A stretch of 64,000 bases of DNA from Gordonia rubripertincta (GCF_038024875.1 NZ_CP136136.1:1488001-1552000), one strand, 5' to 3'; shown: positions 16,394-26,004, numbered from the stretch's first letter. A program made the numbers and translations. Notes: generated by a model from the letters alone, not told the origin.

Positions 16394-17129
16394 TGCAGTA
16401 GGGGCGTCCCGCCGGGTCGGCCATCGTGGTCCAGTGCGGGTAGTGCTCGATCGCGCGAGCGCCCCAGCCCTCGTGGCGTGCCACCTCGTCGGGGACCGAG
16501 CTGGTCGCGAGGTCGAGGTGCCCGGTCGCCGGTGACGAGCCGCCGGGCACGGGCCCGTCCGGGTCGGTCTGCCTGCGCTGCAACAGGATTCCGACGGTGA
16601 TCGCGGGGTCGCGGCGTAGCGCCACGAGTTCGGGTCGGGAGCCGGGCGATTTGAGTGGCCACCCGGTCAGTGCCGTCCAGAACGCGACCTCGGCGTCGAA
16701 GTCGGCGGCCGGGATGTCGATGCACAACTGGTCGATGATGCTGATGGCGTCACCGGGCCAGCGGATCGGCCGGGACCGTGTCGACTCGCCCTCCCACGGC
16801 ACCAGGCAGAACACGAAACCGGCGGGCGAACGGAGGACGAGGTGGGTGCCGGCGTCGTGGGTCAGCGTCGCCCCGAGTCCCACGGCTTCTTCGGCTGCGC
16901 CATGGGGGTCGTCGGTGTGTATGTCGAGGTGGACGCCGCCCGGGCCGTCGTCGACTCGTTGCACACGGAGGTGGGGGTCGCCGTTGAACGGTTCGAGGGA
17001 GGCGAACTCGCGGTGCTCGCCGCGGGGCGGCGACACGGTGCTACCCGCGATCGCGCGCCAGAAGGTCACCTCGGAGCCGAACTCGTCGGCTGGGAAATCG
17101 AGGAATGCGCTGAGCCACCTGACCTGCAC
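16362..17129 (-). CDS. Protein with two VOC (glyoxalase-fold) domains
   Basis: The 255-residue protein contains two repeats of the vicinal-oxygen-chelate fold: residues 1-115 (FLDFPADEFGSEVTFWRAIAG ... GFVFCLVP) and about 130-250 (LCIDIPAADFDAEVAFWTALTG ... AGRPYCIT). The repeated A-E-V-FW-A-TG segments show the internal duplication. Metal-binding His/Glu residues are not complete in a clear pattern, so this may be a binding protein rather than an enzyme. Start is GTG 17129 (VQVRWLSAFLDF); the frame extends slightly upstream. No substrate can be inferred from neighbours, which are a protease and a winged-helix protein. Confidence 0.75.
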   Translation of the reverse strand: MQVRWLSAFLDFPADEFGSEVTFWRAIAGSTVSPPRGEHREFASLEPFNGDPHLRVQRVDDGPGGVHLDIHTDDPHGAAEEAVGLGATLTHDAGTHLVLRSPAGFVFCLVPWEGESTRSRPIRWPGDAISIIDQLCIDIPAADFDAEVAFWTALTGWPLKSPGSRPELVALRRDPAITVGILLQRRQTDPDGPVPGGSSPATGHLDLATSSVPDEVARHEGWGARAIEHYPHWTTMADPAGRPYCITSRNPRTGD

Positions 17130-17227
17130 GCGGGAGAGTCTACGGTGCGACTGCAACCGGTGCGCTGCGGACTGCGCAGCGCACCGCGCGGAACAGGAAG
17201 CGGTTGTCCGCCATTAGACTCGGGCAG

Positions 17228-18091
17228 ATGACTGCGGGACCGCTGGCGGCGGTGGGCAAGAAGTTCGCGAAGTCGCGTGCCGAGCACGTCGCGGTGGTCC
17301 GACTCGACGGCCCGATCGGCGTGGCCGGCATGGGCAAGCACGGACTGACCACCGATACGGTCGAGCCGGTGCTCAAGCGGGCGTTCGACACCGACCGGCT
17401 CAAGGCCGTCGTCGTCGTGATCAACTCACCGGGAGGTTCGCCGGCGCAGTCGGAGTACATCGCCGAGCGCATCCGGCAGCTGTCTGCGGAGAAGGGCGTG
17501 CCGGTCCTGGCCTTCTGCGAGGACGTCGCGGCGTCCGGCGGCTACTGGGTGGCCTGCGCGGCGGACGAGATCTTCGCTGCCCACACCTCGATCGTCGGTT
17601 CCATCGGAGTGGTGTCCTCGGGATTCGGCTTCTCGGCGCTGCTCGACCGGTTCGGCGTGCAGCGTCGTCTGTACGCCACGGGGGAGAACAAGGCCCGGCT
17701 CGACACCTTCTCGCCGGAGGTTGCCGAGGACGTCGAATGGCTCAAGGGACTTCAGGGGCAGCTGCACGAGGCGTTCATCGCGTGGGTTCGGCAGCGTCGG
17801 GGCAAGAAGCTGACCGCGTCCGACGAGGAGCTGTTCAACGGCGATGTCTGGGTCGGGCGCCGGGCGGCCGAACTCGGTCTGGTCGACGGCATCGGCGTCA
17901 TGCGTTCGGTGGTCGCCGAGCGGTACCCCGACGCGGAGATCATGGTCATCGAGGCCCCCAAGCCGCTGTTGGCACGACTGGTCGGCAACCAGGTGTCGGT
18001 GTCCGGGCTCGCCGAGAGCTTCACCTCGGGCGTGATCACCGCGATCGACCGCGCTCCTGCGGTGCGGACGCGGTTTCTACACCGTGACTGA
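17228..18091 (+). CDS. Signal peptide peptidase SppA-like serine protease (S49)
   Basis: A short S49 peptidase of 287 residues. The nucleophile region DVAASGGYWVA and the upstream NSPGGSPAQSE turn are typical, and the lysine of the Ser-Lys dyad is probably in the later ENKARLDTFSP segment. It starts with ATG 17228; no N-terminal signal or membrane helix is clear, as in the short form of actinobacteria. S49 enzymes degrade cleaved signal peptides and membrane protein fragments. A gene-free region with DnaA-like boxes follows. Confidence 0.85.
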   Translation: MTAGPLAAVGKKFAKSRAEHVAVVRLDGPIGVAGMGKHGLTTDTVEPVLKRAFDTDRLKAVVVVINSPGGSPAQSEYIAERIRQLSAEKGVPVLAFCEDVAASGGYWVACAADEIFAAHTSIVGSIGVVSSGFGFSALLDRFGVQRRLYATGENKARLDTFSPEVAEDVEWLKGLQGQLHEAFIAWVRQRRGKKLTASDEELFNGDVWVGRRAAELGLVDGIGVMRSVVAERYPDAEIMVIEAPKPLLARLVGNQVSVSGLAESFTSGVITAIDRAPAVRTRFLHRD

Positions 18092-18132
18092 CGGGTAATA
18101 CCAGACCCAGTTCGGGGGGATTCCCCAAGGGT

Positions 18133-18358
18133 TTGTCCCCACGTTATCCACAGGTGTGTGCACTGGAAAGAAAATGCACCACCGGTCGACCCCTGCAGTT
18201 TCGTGAATTTCCTACGCGCACATCGGGTCAAACAAGTGATCGCAGTCACAATGGCGAGGCCTTTGGCCAGGGTTTTTCCACAGTTTCCACAGCCTCATCC
18301 CCAGGTTGACGGTGAGGTGTGGGTTGTGGACAGCTGTCTGTTGAACGCATGTGGATAA
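18133..18358. promoter_or_regulatory. Cluster of DnaA-box-like 9-mers in a 391-base gene-free region
   Basis: The gap 18092-18482 contains no gene. It holds TTGTCCCCA (18133-18141), the exact consensus TTATCCACA (18144-18152), TTTTCCACA (18274-18282), GTTTCCACA (18283-18291), TGTGGACAG (18325-18333, reverse strand) and the exact consensus reversed, TGTGGATAA (18350-18358). Six sites within 226 bases, two of them perfect and facing each other, is dense. dnaA and dnaN are not nearby, so this is probably not oriC. A DnaA-titrating or DnaA-reactivating locus is a possibility. Promoter elements of the rhodanese gene may also be here. Confidence 0.5.
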
Positions 18359-18482
18359 AACTATGATGATCAGCATAGGACCCTTTTGGGCGGTCTGTAC
18401 GACTCCGAACGTGATCTTCACGAGACTGTCGACAACCGCCGCGGAGATGACGTGACGCGCACGGCGCCTCGACTGTGCCACC

Positions 18483-18836
18483 ATGGAAATCGTGACCATG
18501 GGCGACATCACGCAGGTGCCGGTGACCGATTTGCCGGACGACTTCACTCACACGGCCGACGCGGTGATGCTCGACGTCCGTGAGGACGACGAATGGGCGA
18601 GCGGACACATCCGCGGCGCCGTCCACATCCCGATGGCCGAGATACCGGGACGACTCGGCGAACTCGACCCCGACGCCGACCTCTACGTGGTGTGTCATTC
18701 GAGCGGACGCTCGATGCGGGTGCTGCAGTACCTCGCGCAGGTCGGGTACGACGGAATCTGCGTGCGTGGCGGGATGCTCGCGTGGCAGGAGCACGGCAAG
18801 CCCGTCGAGTTCGGGACCGGGGGCGACGCCCACTGA
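18483..18836 (+). CDS. Single-domain rhodanese-like sulfurtransferase
   Basis: A 117-residue rhodanese domain with the DVRE motif (residues about 31-34), the HIRGAVHIP substrate-pocket segment, the active-site loop VVCHSSGRS with the catalytic cysteine, and the C-terminal GGMLAWQEHG. Such small proteins transfer sulfane sulfur to cyanide or thiols or serve sulfur delivery. ATG 18483 is used; ATG 18498 is possible. It overlaps the next gene by one base (TGATG), so it may be co-transcribed with the zinc-ribbon membrane protein and phosphodiesterase genes. Confidence 0.88.
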   Translation: MEIVTMGDITQVPVTDLPDDFTHTADAVMLDVREDDEWASGHIRGAVHIPMAEIPGRLGELDPDADLYVVCHSSGRSMRVLQYLAQVGYDGICVRGGMLAWQEHGKPVEFGTGGDAH

Positions 18837-19831
18837 TGATCGACCTCTGTCCGCGGTGCCGCATCCAGGCGCCGCACCGCCCCGGGCGCGAGCACTGCCC
18901 TCGCTGTGGCGGCCCGCTGAGCGTCGTCGACGACGTCTCTCGCGCGGTGTCCGCACCCGCGCGCCCCGTGACCCCCGCGCCGCCCCGAACGGCGCCGACC
19001 GGCCGGTTGTACCGGGCTCGGAACGTCCGGTGGGTCGCGCGGCGTCCTCCCGAGGCCATCCCCAGCCGCCGCGGACCGTCGGGCCCGCGCGGCCCGCGTC
19101 TCATCCCGCGCTACGTCTACATCCCGACCTGGGGCCTGCACGACGAACCGGTGACCGCCGACGCGACGCACGACCGGATCGATTCCTCACGGGCACGCCT
19201 GCTGTTCGCGCTCGTCGTGGCCGGAACGGCGCTCGCGGCGTCGGCGGTCATCCATCTGATCCGCTACATCCTGCTGGCCGTCAACCGCACCCAACCGCTC
19301 CCGGACCCGCTGATCGTGGTCTCCGACTGGCTGATCGTGTTCGTGGGTGTGGCCGCCTTCCTGGCCTACATCTGGGCGACCCTCGCGTTCATCCGCTGGG
19401 TGATCGACCTCCGGGCCGGTACCTATGAGGAAGCCCGACTCCTCGACCCGAGGCGTCCGCTGTGGGTGGGGGTGCTGGTGGGAGTCCCGTTGGTGAACCT
19501 GGTCGGTGGGCCGCTCGTGCTCGGCGAGGTCGTGGCCCAGCGCGTGGCCCACGATCCGTCCCTCGACGCCGAACGCGTCGGCCGCCGGGTCCGGCGTCTG
19601 TGGGTCGCGTGGGTGTTCGTCACCGTCACCGCTCTACTGGCGCTGGTCGCCCGTGCCGTCGCGTGGGGTTCGGACTCGGTGCAGACCGGCGCCAATGCGC
19701 TCGCCATGGTGATCATCAGCGCGGCCGTGTCGGCCGCCTTCGCCTTCTGGTCGGCACGCCGCCTGCCGTTGCTGTTCGACGCCGCCACGGCGGCCCCGGT
19801 CCCGAAGAGAAGGTGGGTGGCGGTCGGATGA
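18836..19831 (+). CDS. Zinc-ribbon membrane protein with DUF4328 domain (Rv3843c-like)
   Basis: The 331-residue product starts with two CPRC pairs (near residues 5 and 22) forming a small zinc ribbon, then a basic Pro/Arg linker up to residue 100, and then the DUF4328-type membrane domain with four to five helices (LLFALVVAGTALAASAVIHL, LIVFVGVAAFLAYIW, and so on) and the FIRWVIDLRAGTYEEARLLDP segment. The gene order with glpQ1-like and bfrB genes corresponds to Rv3843c-Rv3842c-Rv3841 in M. tuberculosis, though orientation differs for some genes. Function is unknown. Confidence 0.75.
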   Translation: MIDLCPRCRIQAPHRPGREHCPRCGGPLSVVDDVSRAVSAPARPVTPAPPRTAPTGRLYRARNVRWVARRPPEAIPSRRGPSGPRGPRLIPRYVYIPTWGLHDEPVTADATHDRIDSSRARLLFALVVAGTALAASAVIHLIRYILLAVNRTQPLPDPLIVVSDWLIVFVGVAAFLAYIWATLAFIRWVIDLRAGTYEEARLLDPRRPLWVGVLVGVPLVNLVGGPLVLGEVVAQRVAHDPSLDAERVGRRVRRLWVAWVFVTVTALLALVARAVAWGSDSVQTGANALAMVIISAAVSAAFAFWSARRLPLLFDAATAAPVPKRRWVAVG

Positions 19832-20637
19832 ACTCAGGTGTGAACGTGGGTGCGGCCGAGAAGGTGTCGCGTTCGGGTAAACCCGCGGTGGTGGCGCACC
19901 GCGGCGCCTCCGGGGACCGTCCGGAACACACTCTGGCCGCATACGAGCTCGCACTCGCGCAGGGTGCGGACGGACTCGAGTGCGACGTCCGGCTCACCGC
20001 CGATCACGAACTCGTCTGCGTGCACGACCGAACCGTCGACCGCACGTCGAACGGTTCCGGCATCGTCAGCGAGATGACACTGGCCCAGCTCCGCGAACTC
20101 GACTTCGGGAGTTGGCATTCCGCGGGCGACCCCGCGTCGATCCTGACGCTCCGCGAGCTGCTCACGCTCACCCTGGACTGGCGCCGGCCGGTCCGGTTGT
20201 TCATCGAGACCAAACATCCCGTGCGGTTCGGCAGCCTCGTCGAGCAGAAGCTCCTCGAGATCCTCCACGAATTCGGCGTGGCCACTCCGCCGTCGGCCGA
20301 TCACAGTCGCGCCGTGGTCATCTCGTTCTCCTCCGCCGGCGTCTGGCGTATCCGCCGCCATGCCCCGATGCTCCCCACCATCCTGCTGGGCGACACTGCC
20401 CGGGTACTCGGTGGCAGCGCGGCGACCGCAGTCGGGGCCACCGGGATCGGACCCTCGGTGATGACCCTGCGGCAGTACCCGGATCTCGTCGACCGCGCCG
20501 CCGCGGCCGGCCGCGTGACGTACTGCTGGACCGTCGACGAACTGGTGGACGTCCAGCTCTGCGCCGACCTCGGGGTGCGCTGGCTGGCCACCAACCACCC
20601 GGCCAAGGTCCGCGACTGGCTGGTCACCGTCGACTGA
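19828..20637 (+). CDS. glpQ1: Glycerophosphodiester phosphodiesterase (GlpQ1-like)
   Basis: A 269-residue enzyme of the GDPD family. The catalytic HRGASGDRPEHT motif (residues about 26-37) and the ECDVRLTADHELVCVHD segment with its metal ligands are complete, and the later LFIETKHP and WTVDE segments are conserved. It hydrolyses glycerophosphodiesters to glycerol-3-phosphate and an alcohol, recycling phospholipid head groups. There is no signal peptide, so it should be cytoplasmic. The start ATG overlaps the preceding gene by four bases (ATGA). In M. tuberculosis the homologue Rv3842c is next to Rv3843c, as here. Confidence 0.88.
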   Translation: MNSGVNVGAAEKVSRSGKPAVVAHRGASGDRPEHTLAAYELALAQGADGLECDVRLTADHELVCVHDRTVDRTSNGSGIVSEMTLAQLRELDFGSWHSAGDPASILTLRELLTLTLDWRRPVRLFIETKHPVRFGSLVEQKLLEILHEFGVATPPSADHSRAVVISFSSAGVWRIRRHAPMLPTILLGDTARVLGGSAATAVGATGIGPSVMTLRQYPDLVDRAAAAGRVTYCWTVDELVDVQLCADLGVRWLATNHPAKVRDWLVTVD

Positions 20638-20699
20638 GCGCGGCTCTCGCCCTCCCCGGGCTTTCCGGCGCCGTGAGCGGCTCGTGAGAGAGTGGACCG

Positions 20700-21623
20700 A
20701 TGGGCAAGAAGAGCAAGCGGGGCAGTGGACCCCGCCCGGGAAGCAATCGCGCAGAGCGGGTCGCCGCTCGCAAGGCTCGGCAGGCGGCGTCGATGGCACC
20801 GCCGCCACGTCCCTTCGCGGGGCTGGCCTCCGAATGCGATTTCGTCGCACTGCGGACCTTCGTGGCATCGGCGACTGCACGTCTCGAGCTGACGGAGCCT
20901 GCCGACACGCGCAACGACGTCTCCCTCGTGACGATCCTGCCGGGTGCCGGTCCGGCACTGGCACGTGAATCCAACGGCGCCACAGAGGGTTTGGTGGGTC
21001 TGCAGACCGAACCGGACCGGATGGCGCCGGCTGTGGAGCTGGCGGCCGCCATCGCGTGGGCCGCGCACGCCGAGGCCGGCAGCGAGTTCGACCTCGAATC
21101 CGCCGACGAATCGCCCTCGCTCGACGAGGTGCTGAAGGCCGACGCGATCCTGGACATCACCGTGCACCAGGACTTCTCGTGGTGGTTCCCGGAGGGTACC
21201 GAGGTGCCCGCCGAGATCGCGCCGATGTTCGAGCGCGCCAACGACTCCGTGCTGCCGACGGCGCGACTCGTCGTCGAGAGCGGTTCAGGCGCCCCGTGGT
21301 GGGTCGACGCCGGTGAACGGGCGCACCTACGCTGGATCCGCCCCGAGCCCGAGGACGACCTCATGGCCGCGATGGCCCGCCTGCATGCGGCCGGCCGTCT
21401 GACGATGGGTGAGGGCTCGCGTTTCGCGGGGTCGTTCCGCACGCACGGCCTGCTGGTCCCGGTCTTCGACCTCGACAACGAGATGCACCACGAGGAGTGG
21501 CAGGCGGGTCTCAACCAGCTCGATCAGTGGCTGGGCGAGGCACTCGCCGACTCCTCGGAGCTGACGATCGCCGAGCGGAGCTCGCGCGACGGCATCCGCG
21601 GCCGCCAGGTCACCCTGCGCTAG
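20700..21623 (+). CDS. DUF5926 family protein, SecA-motif-like tail absent
   Basis: The 307-residue product begins MGKKSKRGSG with a basic tail of about 30 residues, followed by a soluble domain conserved in actinobacteria as DUF5926. Features are the ARLELTEPAD segment, the TVHQDFSWWFPEGT turn rich in tryptophan, an FDLDNEMHHEEWQ segment with His and Glu residues, and a C-terminal VTLR. Proteins of this family are sometimes mislabelled as SecA-related; I see no ATPase motif. The function is unknown. A strong perfect hairpin follows the stop codon. Confidence 0.7.
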   Translation: MGKKSKRGSGPRPGSNRAERVAARKARQAASMAPPPRPFAGLASECDFVALRTFVASATARLELTEPADTRNDVSLVTILPGAGPALARESNGATEGLVGLQTEPDRMAPAVELAAAIAWAAHAEAGSEFDLESADESPSLDEVLKADAILDITVHQDFSWWFPEGTEVPAEIAPMFERANDSVLPTARLVVESGSGAPWWVDAGERAHLRWIRPEPEDDLMAAMARLHAAGRLTMGEGSRFAGSFRTHGLLVPVFDLDNEMHHEEWQAGLNQLDQWLGEALADSSELTIAERSSRDGIRGRQVTLR

Positions 21624-21645
21624 GCGAGAACATCGGAAAACCGTT

Positions 21646-21681
21646 CCGGCGGCGCGACTTCGGGTGAAGTCGCGCCGCCGG
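21646..21681. terminator. Perfect bidirectional hairpin terminator
   Basis: Fifteen paired bases without mismatch (CCGGCGGCGCGACTT, 21646-21660, with 21667-21681) and a six-base loop CGGGTG. It separates the convergent DUF5926 and ferritin genes and should end both transcripts. Confidence 0.8.
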
Positions 21682-21701
21682 GATCGTCTGCTGGTCGGAG
21701 G

Positions 21702-22238
21702 CTAGATGTTGCCTCCGGCGACGGGGGGTGACGTCGGATCGTCGGCCGCGGCGCTGTTGAACTCGCGCTCGACGAAGTTCTCGAGGTCGAACAGGTTGCC
21801 GTTGCACCGGTCGGCGATGGTCTGCAGGGTCGTCATGGTGGCGACCTCCTCGACCTGTTCCTTGAGGAACCACTGCATGAACTGCTCACCGACGAAGTCG
21901 CCGGTGTCGCGGGCCGACTTCGCGAGATCGACGATCTGCTGGGTGACCGTCTTCTCCTGCTCGAGAGCCAGATTGATCGGGGCCTTGTAGTCCTCGAACT
22001 TGTTGTTCGGGGCGGGGATGCCGGGGATCTCAACCTCCATGTCCCGGTCGAGGAAGTACTGCACGATCATCATCGCGTGGTTGCGCTCTTCGACGGCCTG
22101 GCCGTAGAAGAGTTTCGCCAGCTGGGGCATGTCGTGGTTGTCGAAGTAGGTCGCGACCGCGATGTACTGCTGCGAGGCGTAGAACTCGTTACCGATCTGG
22201 TCGTGCAGCAGCTGATGGAACTTCGTGAATTCGGTCAT
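21702..22238 (-). CDS. bfrB: Ferritin-type iron storage protein (BfrB-like)
   Basis: A 178-residue ferritin. The ferroxidase ligands are in place: E18 in NEFYASQQY, E51 and H54 in VEERNH, E in LALEQEKTV, and Q/E in the MQWFLKEQVEE helix. It is closely similar to M. tuberculosis BfrB (Rv3841), including the long C-terminal tail ending GGNI, and lacks an obvious haem-binding methionine pattern. It stores iron as a 24-subunit shell after oxidising Fe2+. The ATG at 22238 has GGA close upstream. In M. tuberculosis bfrB is induced by IdeR; here only a weak resemblance to an iron box is visible upstream. Confidence 0.93.
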   Translation of the reverse strand: MTEFTKFHQLLHDQIGNEFYASQQYIAVATYFDNHDMPQLAKLFYGQAVEERNHAMMIVQYFLDRDMEVEIPGIPAPNNKFEDYKAPINLALEQEKTVTQQIVDLAKSARDTGDFVGEQFMQWFLKEQVEEVATMTTLQTIADRCNGNLFDLENFVEREFNSAAADDPTSPPVAGGNI

Positions 22239-22332
22239 GCTTCCATCGTAGGTGCCGAAAAGTGGCCTCTACCAGCAAGTTCAGGCTAAGTAAGGCAAGT
22301 CTGGCCTGGCTTTGGGCAGCCTGGCCACGCTG

Positions 22333-23677
22333 TCACCCGGCGTCGACGAGCAGATCGTCGGGGATCGGCTGACCTGCACGTAAGAGACCGAAGAACTGTT
22401 CGGTCGTCTCCGTGACCGGTAGTGCCAGACCGTCATCGGTGTAGATGCTCTCGCCCGTGGGTGTGGTGGTCGTCACGGGGTCACGGAGGGCGAACATCAA
22501 CGAGGCCAGGTTCCAGATGTGGTCGCGCTCGTCGACGGTGAGCGAGTCGATCGCACCGCCGATGAACCCGAACAACCGGAACGGGTTGAACAGCACCGCC
22601 GGGCTCGTCGCGCGGGAGACCAAGGCGGCGAGGAACTTCCGCTGATTGATGACCCGCTCGAGATCGGCGCGGGGGAAGGCGCGGGTCCGGACCAGTCCGA
22701 GTGCCTGGCGCCCGTTCAGGTGGTGGCAGCCCTTGGTCAGTCTGAGTCCGGCCTTGGGGTCGTTGAGCGGCTGGTCGATACACATGTCGACACCGCCGAC
22801 GGCGTCGACGAGCGTGTCGAAGCCGCCGAACCCGATCTCCGCGTAGTGGTCGATGTGGATGCCGGTCAGGTTCTCGACGGTCTGTACCAGCAGCTGCGGA
22901 CCGCCGATGTTGTACGACGCGTTGACTTTCAGGCTGCCGTGGCCGGGGATCTCGACGTAGAGGTCGCGCGGGATGCTGACGACCGTCGCCTTCCCGCTCC
23001 CGGGCGGGTTGTGCACCAGCATGATCGTGTCGGTGCGCGAACCGTCGGCGTCGCCGGTGGACAGGGTGGTGCGCTGTTCGTCGGACAGGTCGGAGCGGGA
23101 ATCGGTGCCGACGATGAGCCAGTTGGTGCCGGGGGTGTCCGACGGCCGTCCGGCGTAGGCGGGCAGCGCGTCGATGCGGTCGAGTCGCGAGTCGTAGTAG
23201 AAGAGCAGTCCGGCGCTGCCGAGCACGAACACGAGCAGCAGGATCAGCAGGATTCTGCCGACGCGCAGTCCCCGGCGCCGACGACGCCGGGGACGCGCCG
23301 GTTTCGCGGCGGGCGGAGCGCCGACGGGCGGTGCGGGCGGGCGCGCGGGCGACCGGCCGCGGTCTCCCCGACGCTCGCCGGCCGGGATCGGTTCGGGCTT
23401 CTGGGGTGGGTGCGTACTGACCCGGGGCAGCGCCTCTGCCGGGAACGGGCCCGGCTGTCGGGGCAGGGCCGGGAGCCCGTCGCGGCGGCGGGCCCTGCGC
23501 GGGGATTCGCGGCATGGCCTGGGGGTGTGCGGCGGGAGCGGGACCCTGCGGATGGGGTCGTCGAGGTGCACCGGGAGGCGGTCCCTGGCGTGGTGGTATG
23601 CCCCCCGCCGGCCGCCCGGGCGGTACCTGCGGCCCCGGACGACCGCGCCGAATGATCGGCGGGTCCTGCTCGTTCAT
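22333..23677 (-). CDS. LytR-CpsA-Psr (LCP) cell-wall ligase, apparent frameshift
   Basis: The LCP domain is complete: a basic stretch RRRRRRGLRVGR and a membrane helix, then GTDSRSD, RTDTIMLVHN, SIPRDLYVEIP and the GGVDMCID region that together form the pyrophosphate-lipid pocket. LCP enzymes join arabinogalactan to peptidoglycan. The natural N-terminus is a Pro/Gly-rich tail starting MNEQDPPIIRRG at ATG 23677, but it is in another frame. The switch is at CTGGGGTG, 23401-23408 (reverse strand CACCCCAG): removing one base joins GQYAPT to QKPEPIPAG. The locus corresponds to Rv3840. The reading frame without correction would start at an unnatural internal codon. Confidence 0.8.
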
Positions 23678-23767
23678 CCCAACCAATGTACGCATCCGCC
23701 GGTGCCCGGCACGGATTCGGCGCAGATCACACGAATGATCGGCCCGCGACGGGGTATCCGGGTCGCC

Positions 23768-25121
23768 ATGACCGACGATGTGGCCGCACGGCCCGACACC
23801 GAGACCGGTGACGACCGCACCCCGCTCCGGCGCGCGATCTCCGGCAAGATGCTGTTCCTGTTCATCCTCGGCGACGTGCTGGGCGCCGGCATCTACGCGC
23901 TCGTGGGCGAGATCGCCGGCGAGGTGGGCGGTGCCATCTGGGGTGCCGCTCGTGGTGGCCCTCGTCATGGCGCTGCTGACGGCGGGGTCGTATGCGGAGC
24001 TGGTCACCAAATACCCCCGGGCGGGTGGCGCCGCGGTCTTCGCCCAGCAGGCCTATCGGTCGTCGCTGGTCTCGTTCCTGGTGGGATTCTGCATGCTCGC
24101 CGCCGGTGTCACCAGCGCCGCGGGTCTGGCGCTGGCGTTCGCCGGTGACTACTTCACGACCTTCTTCGACGTGCCCACGACCGCCACCGCTCTCGTGTTC
24201 CTGGTCGCGATCGCGGCACTCAACGCGCGGGGCATCAGCGAGTCGGTGCGCGCGAACGTCGTCATGACGATCGTCGAGGTGTCGGGTCTGGTGCTCGTCG
24301 TCGTCCTGGCCGCGGTCGTCCTCGGTCGGGGAGACGGCGAACCGCATCGCGTGTTCGAGTTCGACAGTTCGACGACCCCCGCGCTGGCCGTGCTGAGCGC
24401 GGCGTTGCTCGCCTATTACTCGTTCGTGGGTTTCGAGACGTCGGCGAATGTGGCCGAGGAGGTCCGCAACGTGCGGCGGGTCTACCCGAAGGCGCTGTTC
24501 GGCGCGCTCATCACCGCGGGCGTCGTCTACGTGCTCGTGGGCCTCGCGGTCTCGATCGTGGTGTTACCGGACGAGCTCGCCGGCTCGTCGGGCCCGCTGC
24601 TCGAGGTGGTCACGATCGCCGACGTCGGTGTCCCGGACCAGCTGTTCTCGCTGATCGCCCTGATCGCGGTGGCCAATGGTGCGCTGCTCACCATGATCAT
24701 GGCGTCGCGTCTGACGTTCGGGATGGCCCGTGACGGACTGCTGCCCTCGGCGCTGGCGAAGGTCCTGCCGGGTCGGCGTACGCCCTGGGCGTCGATCATC
24801 GCCACCACCGCCATCGCGATGGTGCTCTCGGCGACCGGTTCGGTGGCCGCGCTCGCCGAGACCGTGGTGCTGCTGTTGCTGTTCGTCTTCCTCAGCACCA
24901 ACGTCGCGGTCCTGGTGCTTCGACGCGACCGCGCCGACACCGATCACTTCCGGGCGTGGACGATCGTGCCGGTGCTGGCGATCGTGACGTGCATCGTCCT
25001 GCTGACGCAGCAGAGCGCGGAGACCTGGTTGCGCGCAGGCATCCTGATGCTCGTGGGGCTGGCGCTCTTCGGACTGGCCCGTGCCACCGGTTCGGGTAAG
25101 CACACCGAGGCTCGCGACTGA
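23768..25121 (+). CDS. APC-superfamily amino acid permease, apparent frameshift
   Basis: A permease of about 450 residues with 12 hydrophobic helices. The first helix has the family motif LFLFILGDVLGAGIYALVG, and later segments such as AYYSFVGFETSANVAEEVRN are typical of cationic or general amino acid permeases of the APC superfamily. The start is ATG 23768 (MTDDVAARP). The first 58 residues and the rest are in different frames; the break is in CTGGGGTG at 23938-23945, and deleting one G gives GGAIWVPLVVALVMALL. Substrate is unknown. It is divergent from the LCP gene. Confidence 0.8.
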
Positions 25122-25133
25122 CCGGTTGCGTCG

Positions 25134-25931
25134 TCAGCCGACCCAGGAGAGGTGATCGCGCAACAGCGCGTAGCCGATGAATGCGACGACGTCGATGGCA
25201 CCGTGGGCGATGACGAGCGGCCAGGCGCGGGCGGTGACCTGGTAGAAGCGGCCGTAGACGACGCCCATCACCAGGTTGCCGAGGCCGGCGCCGAAGCCCT
25301 GGTACAGGTGGTAGCCGCCGCGGAGGACAGCGCTGGCGGCCAGCGACTTGGCGTCCGAGACACCGAGCTGCCGAAGTCGGGTGATGAAGTAGGCGACCAC
25401 CACTATCTCCTCGGCGGCCGCGTTCCCGATCGCGATGAGGATGAGCACCGGCCATTCCCACCAGGTGTCCGCCTGGCTGGGCACGAGGCTCGCGTTGAGT
25501 CCGAAGGCGCGGGCGACCGCGACCAGCGCGAGACCGGGGATGCCGATGACGGCGGCGAGGACGAGTCCCGCGGGCACGTCGCGGCGCGGGGTCCAGCGGC
25601 CGAGGCCGACACGCGACAGTCCGAGCCCGCTGCGCCACAGCAGGTATACGCCGAGCGCGGCGATGGCGAACAGCCTCAGGACGCTCAGCACCTGACGCGC
25701 TGCGTCGATGAGGGCGAGGTCGGAGCGACTGGGGTTGAGGGCGACGGTCGTCCCGCCGATGCCCCCGGCCAGTTGGGCTTCGAGCAGTGCGAGCGCGGCC
25801 GAGACCGCCGAGAACGCGAAGGTCAGGACGCCGACGATGACGAGTTCGGCGATCAGGCCGCGCCGCTCGACGCGATCGGTGACGACCGGGATGCCGTGGG
25901 GCGACGGCCGCAGGTACTCGCGCAGAGACAT
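25134..25931 (-). CDS. CPBP-family intramembrane glutamic protease
   Basis: A 265-residue membrane protein with about eight helices. The active-site motifs of the CPBP/Abi (CaaX-like) family are visible: AAEEIVVVAYFITRL (the EExxxR-type motif), a GGYHLYQGFGAG segment with the histidine, and the IAHGAIDVVAF motif near the end. Family members remove C-terminal tripeptides from prenylated proteins in eukaryotes and process peptides or serve immunity in bacteria. The actual substrate here is unknown. It is convergent with the permease gene and 12 bases apart. Confidence 0.85.
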   Translation of the reverse strand: MSLREYLRPSPHGIPVVTDRVERRGLIAELVIVGVLTFAFSAVSAALALLEAQLAGGIGGTTVALNPSRSDLALIDAARQVLSVLRLFAIAALGVYLLWRSGLGLSRVGLGRWTPRRDVPAGLVLAAVIGIPGLALVAVARAFGLNASLVPSQADTWWEWPVLILIAIGNAAAEEIVVVAYFITRLRQLGVSDAKSLAASAVLRGGYHLYQGFGAGLGNLVMGVVYGRFYQVTARAWPLVIAHGAIDVVAFIGYALLRDHLSWVG

Positions 25932-26004
25932 GCCGGTCAGCCTAAGGAATGGAACTCCCTGCTTCCATCGCTCCCTGAGTGCGAGCGGAGCGAGCCTCGA
26001 AAGG

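Noticed and set aside
18092..18482. Chromosomal oriC
   Set aside because: DnaA-like boxes are present, but dnaA, dnaN and gyrase genes are not nearby.
22280..22298. Possible iron box upstream of ferritin (TTCAGGCTAAGTAAGGCAA)
   Set aside because: Only about 11 of 19 positions match the IdeR consensus, so it is too weak to list although bfrB is iron-controlled in relatives.
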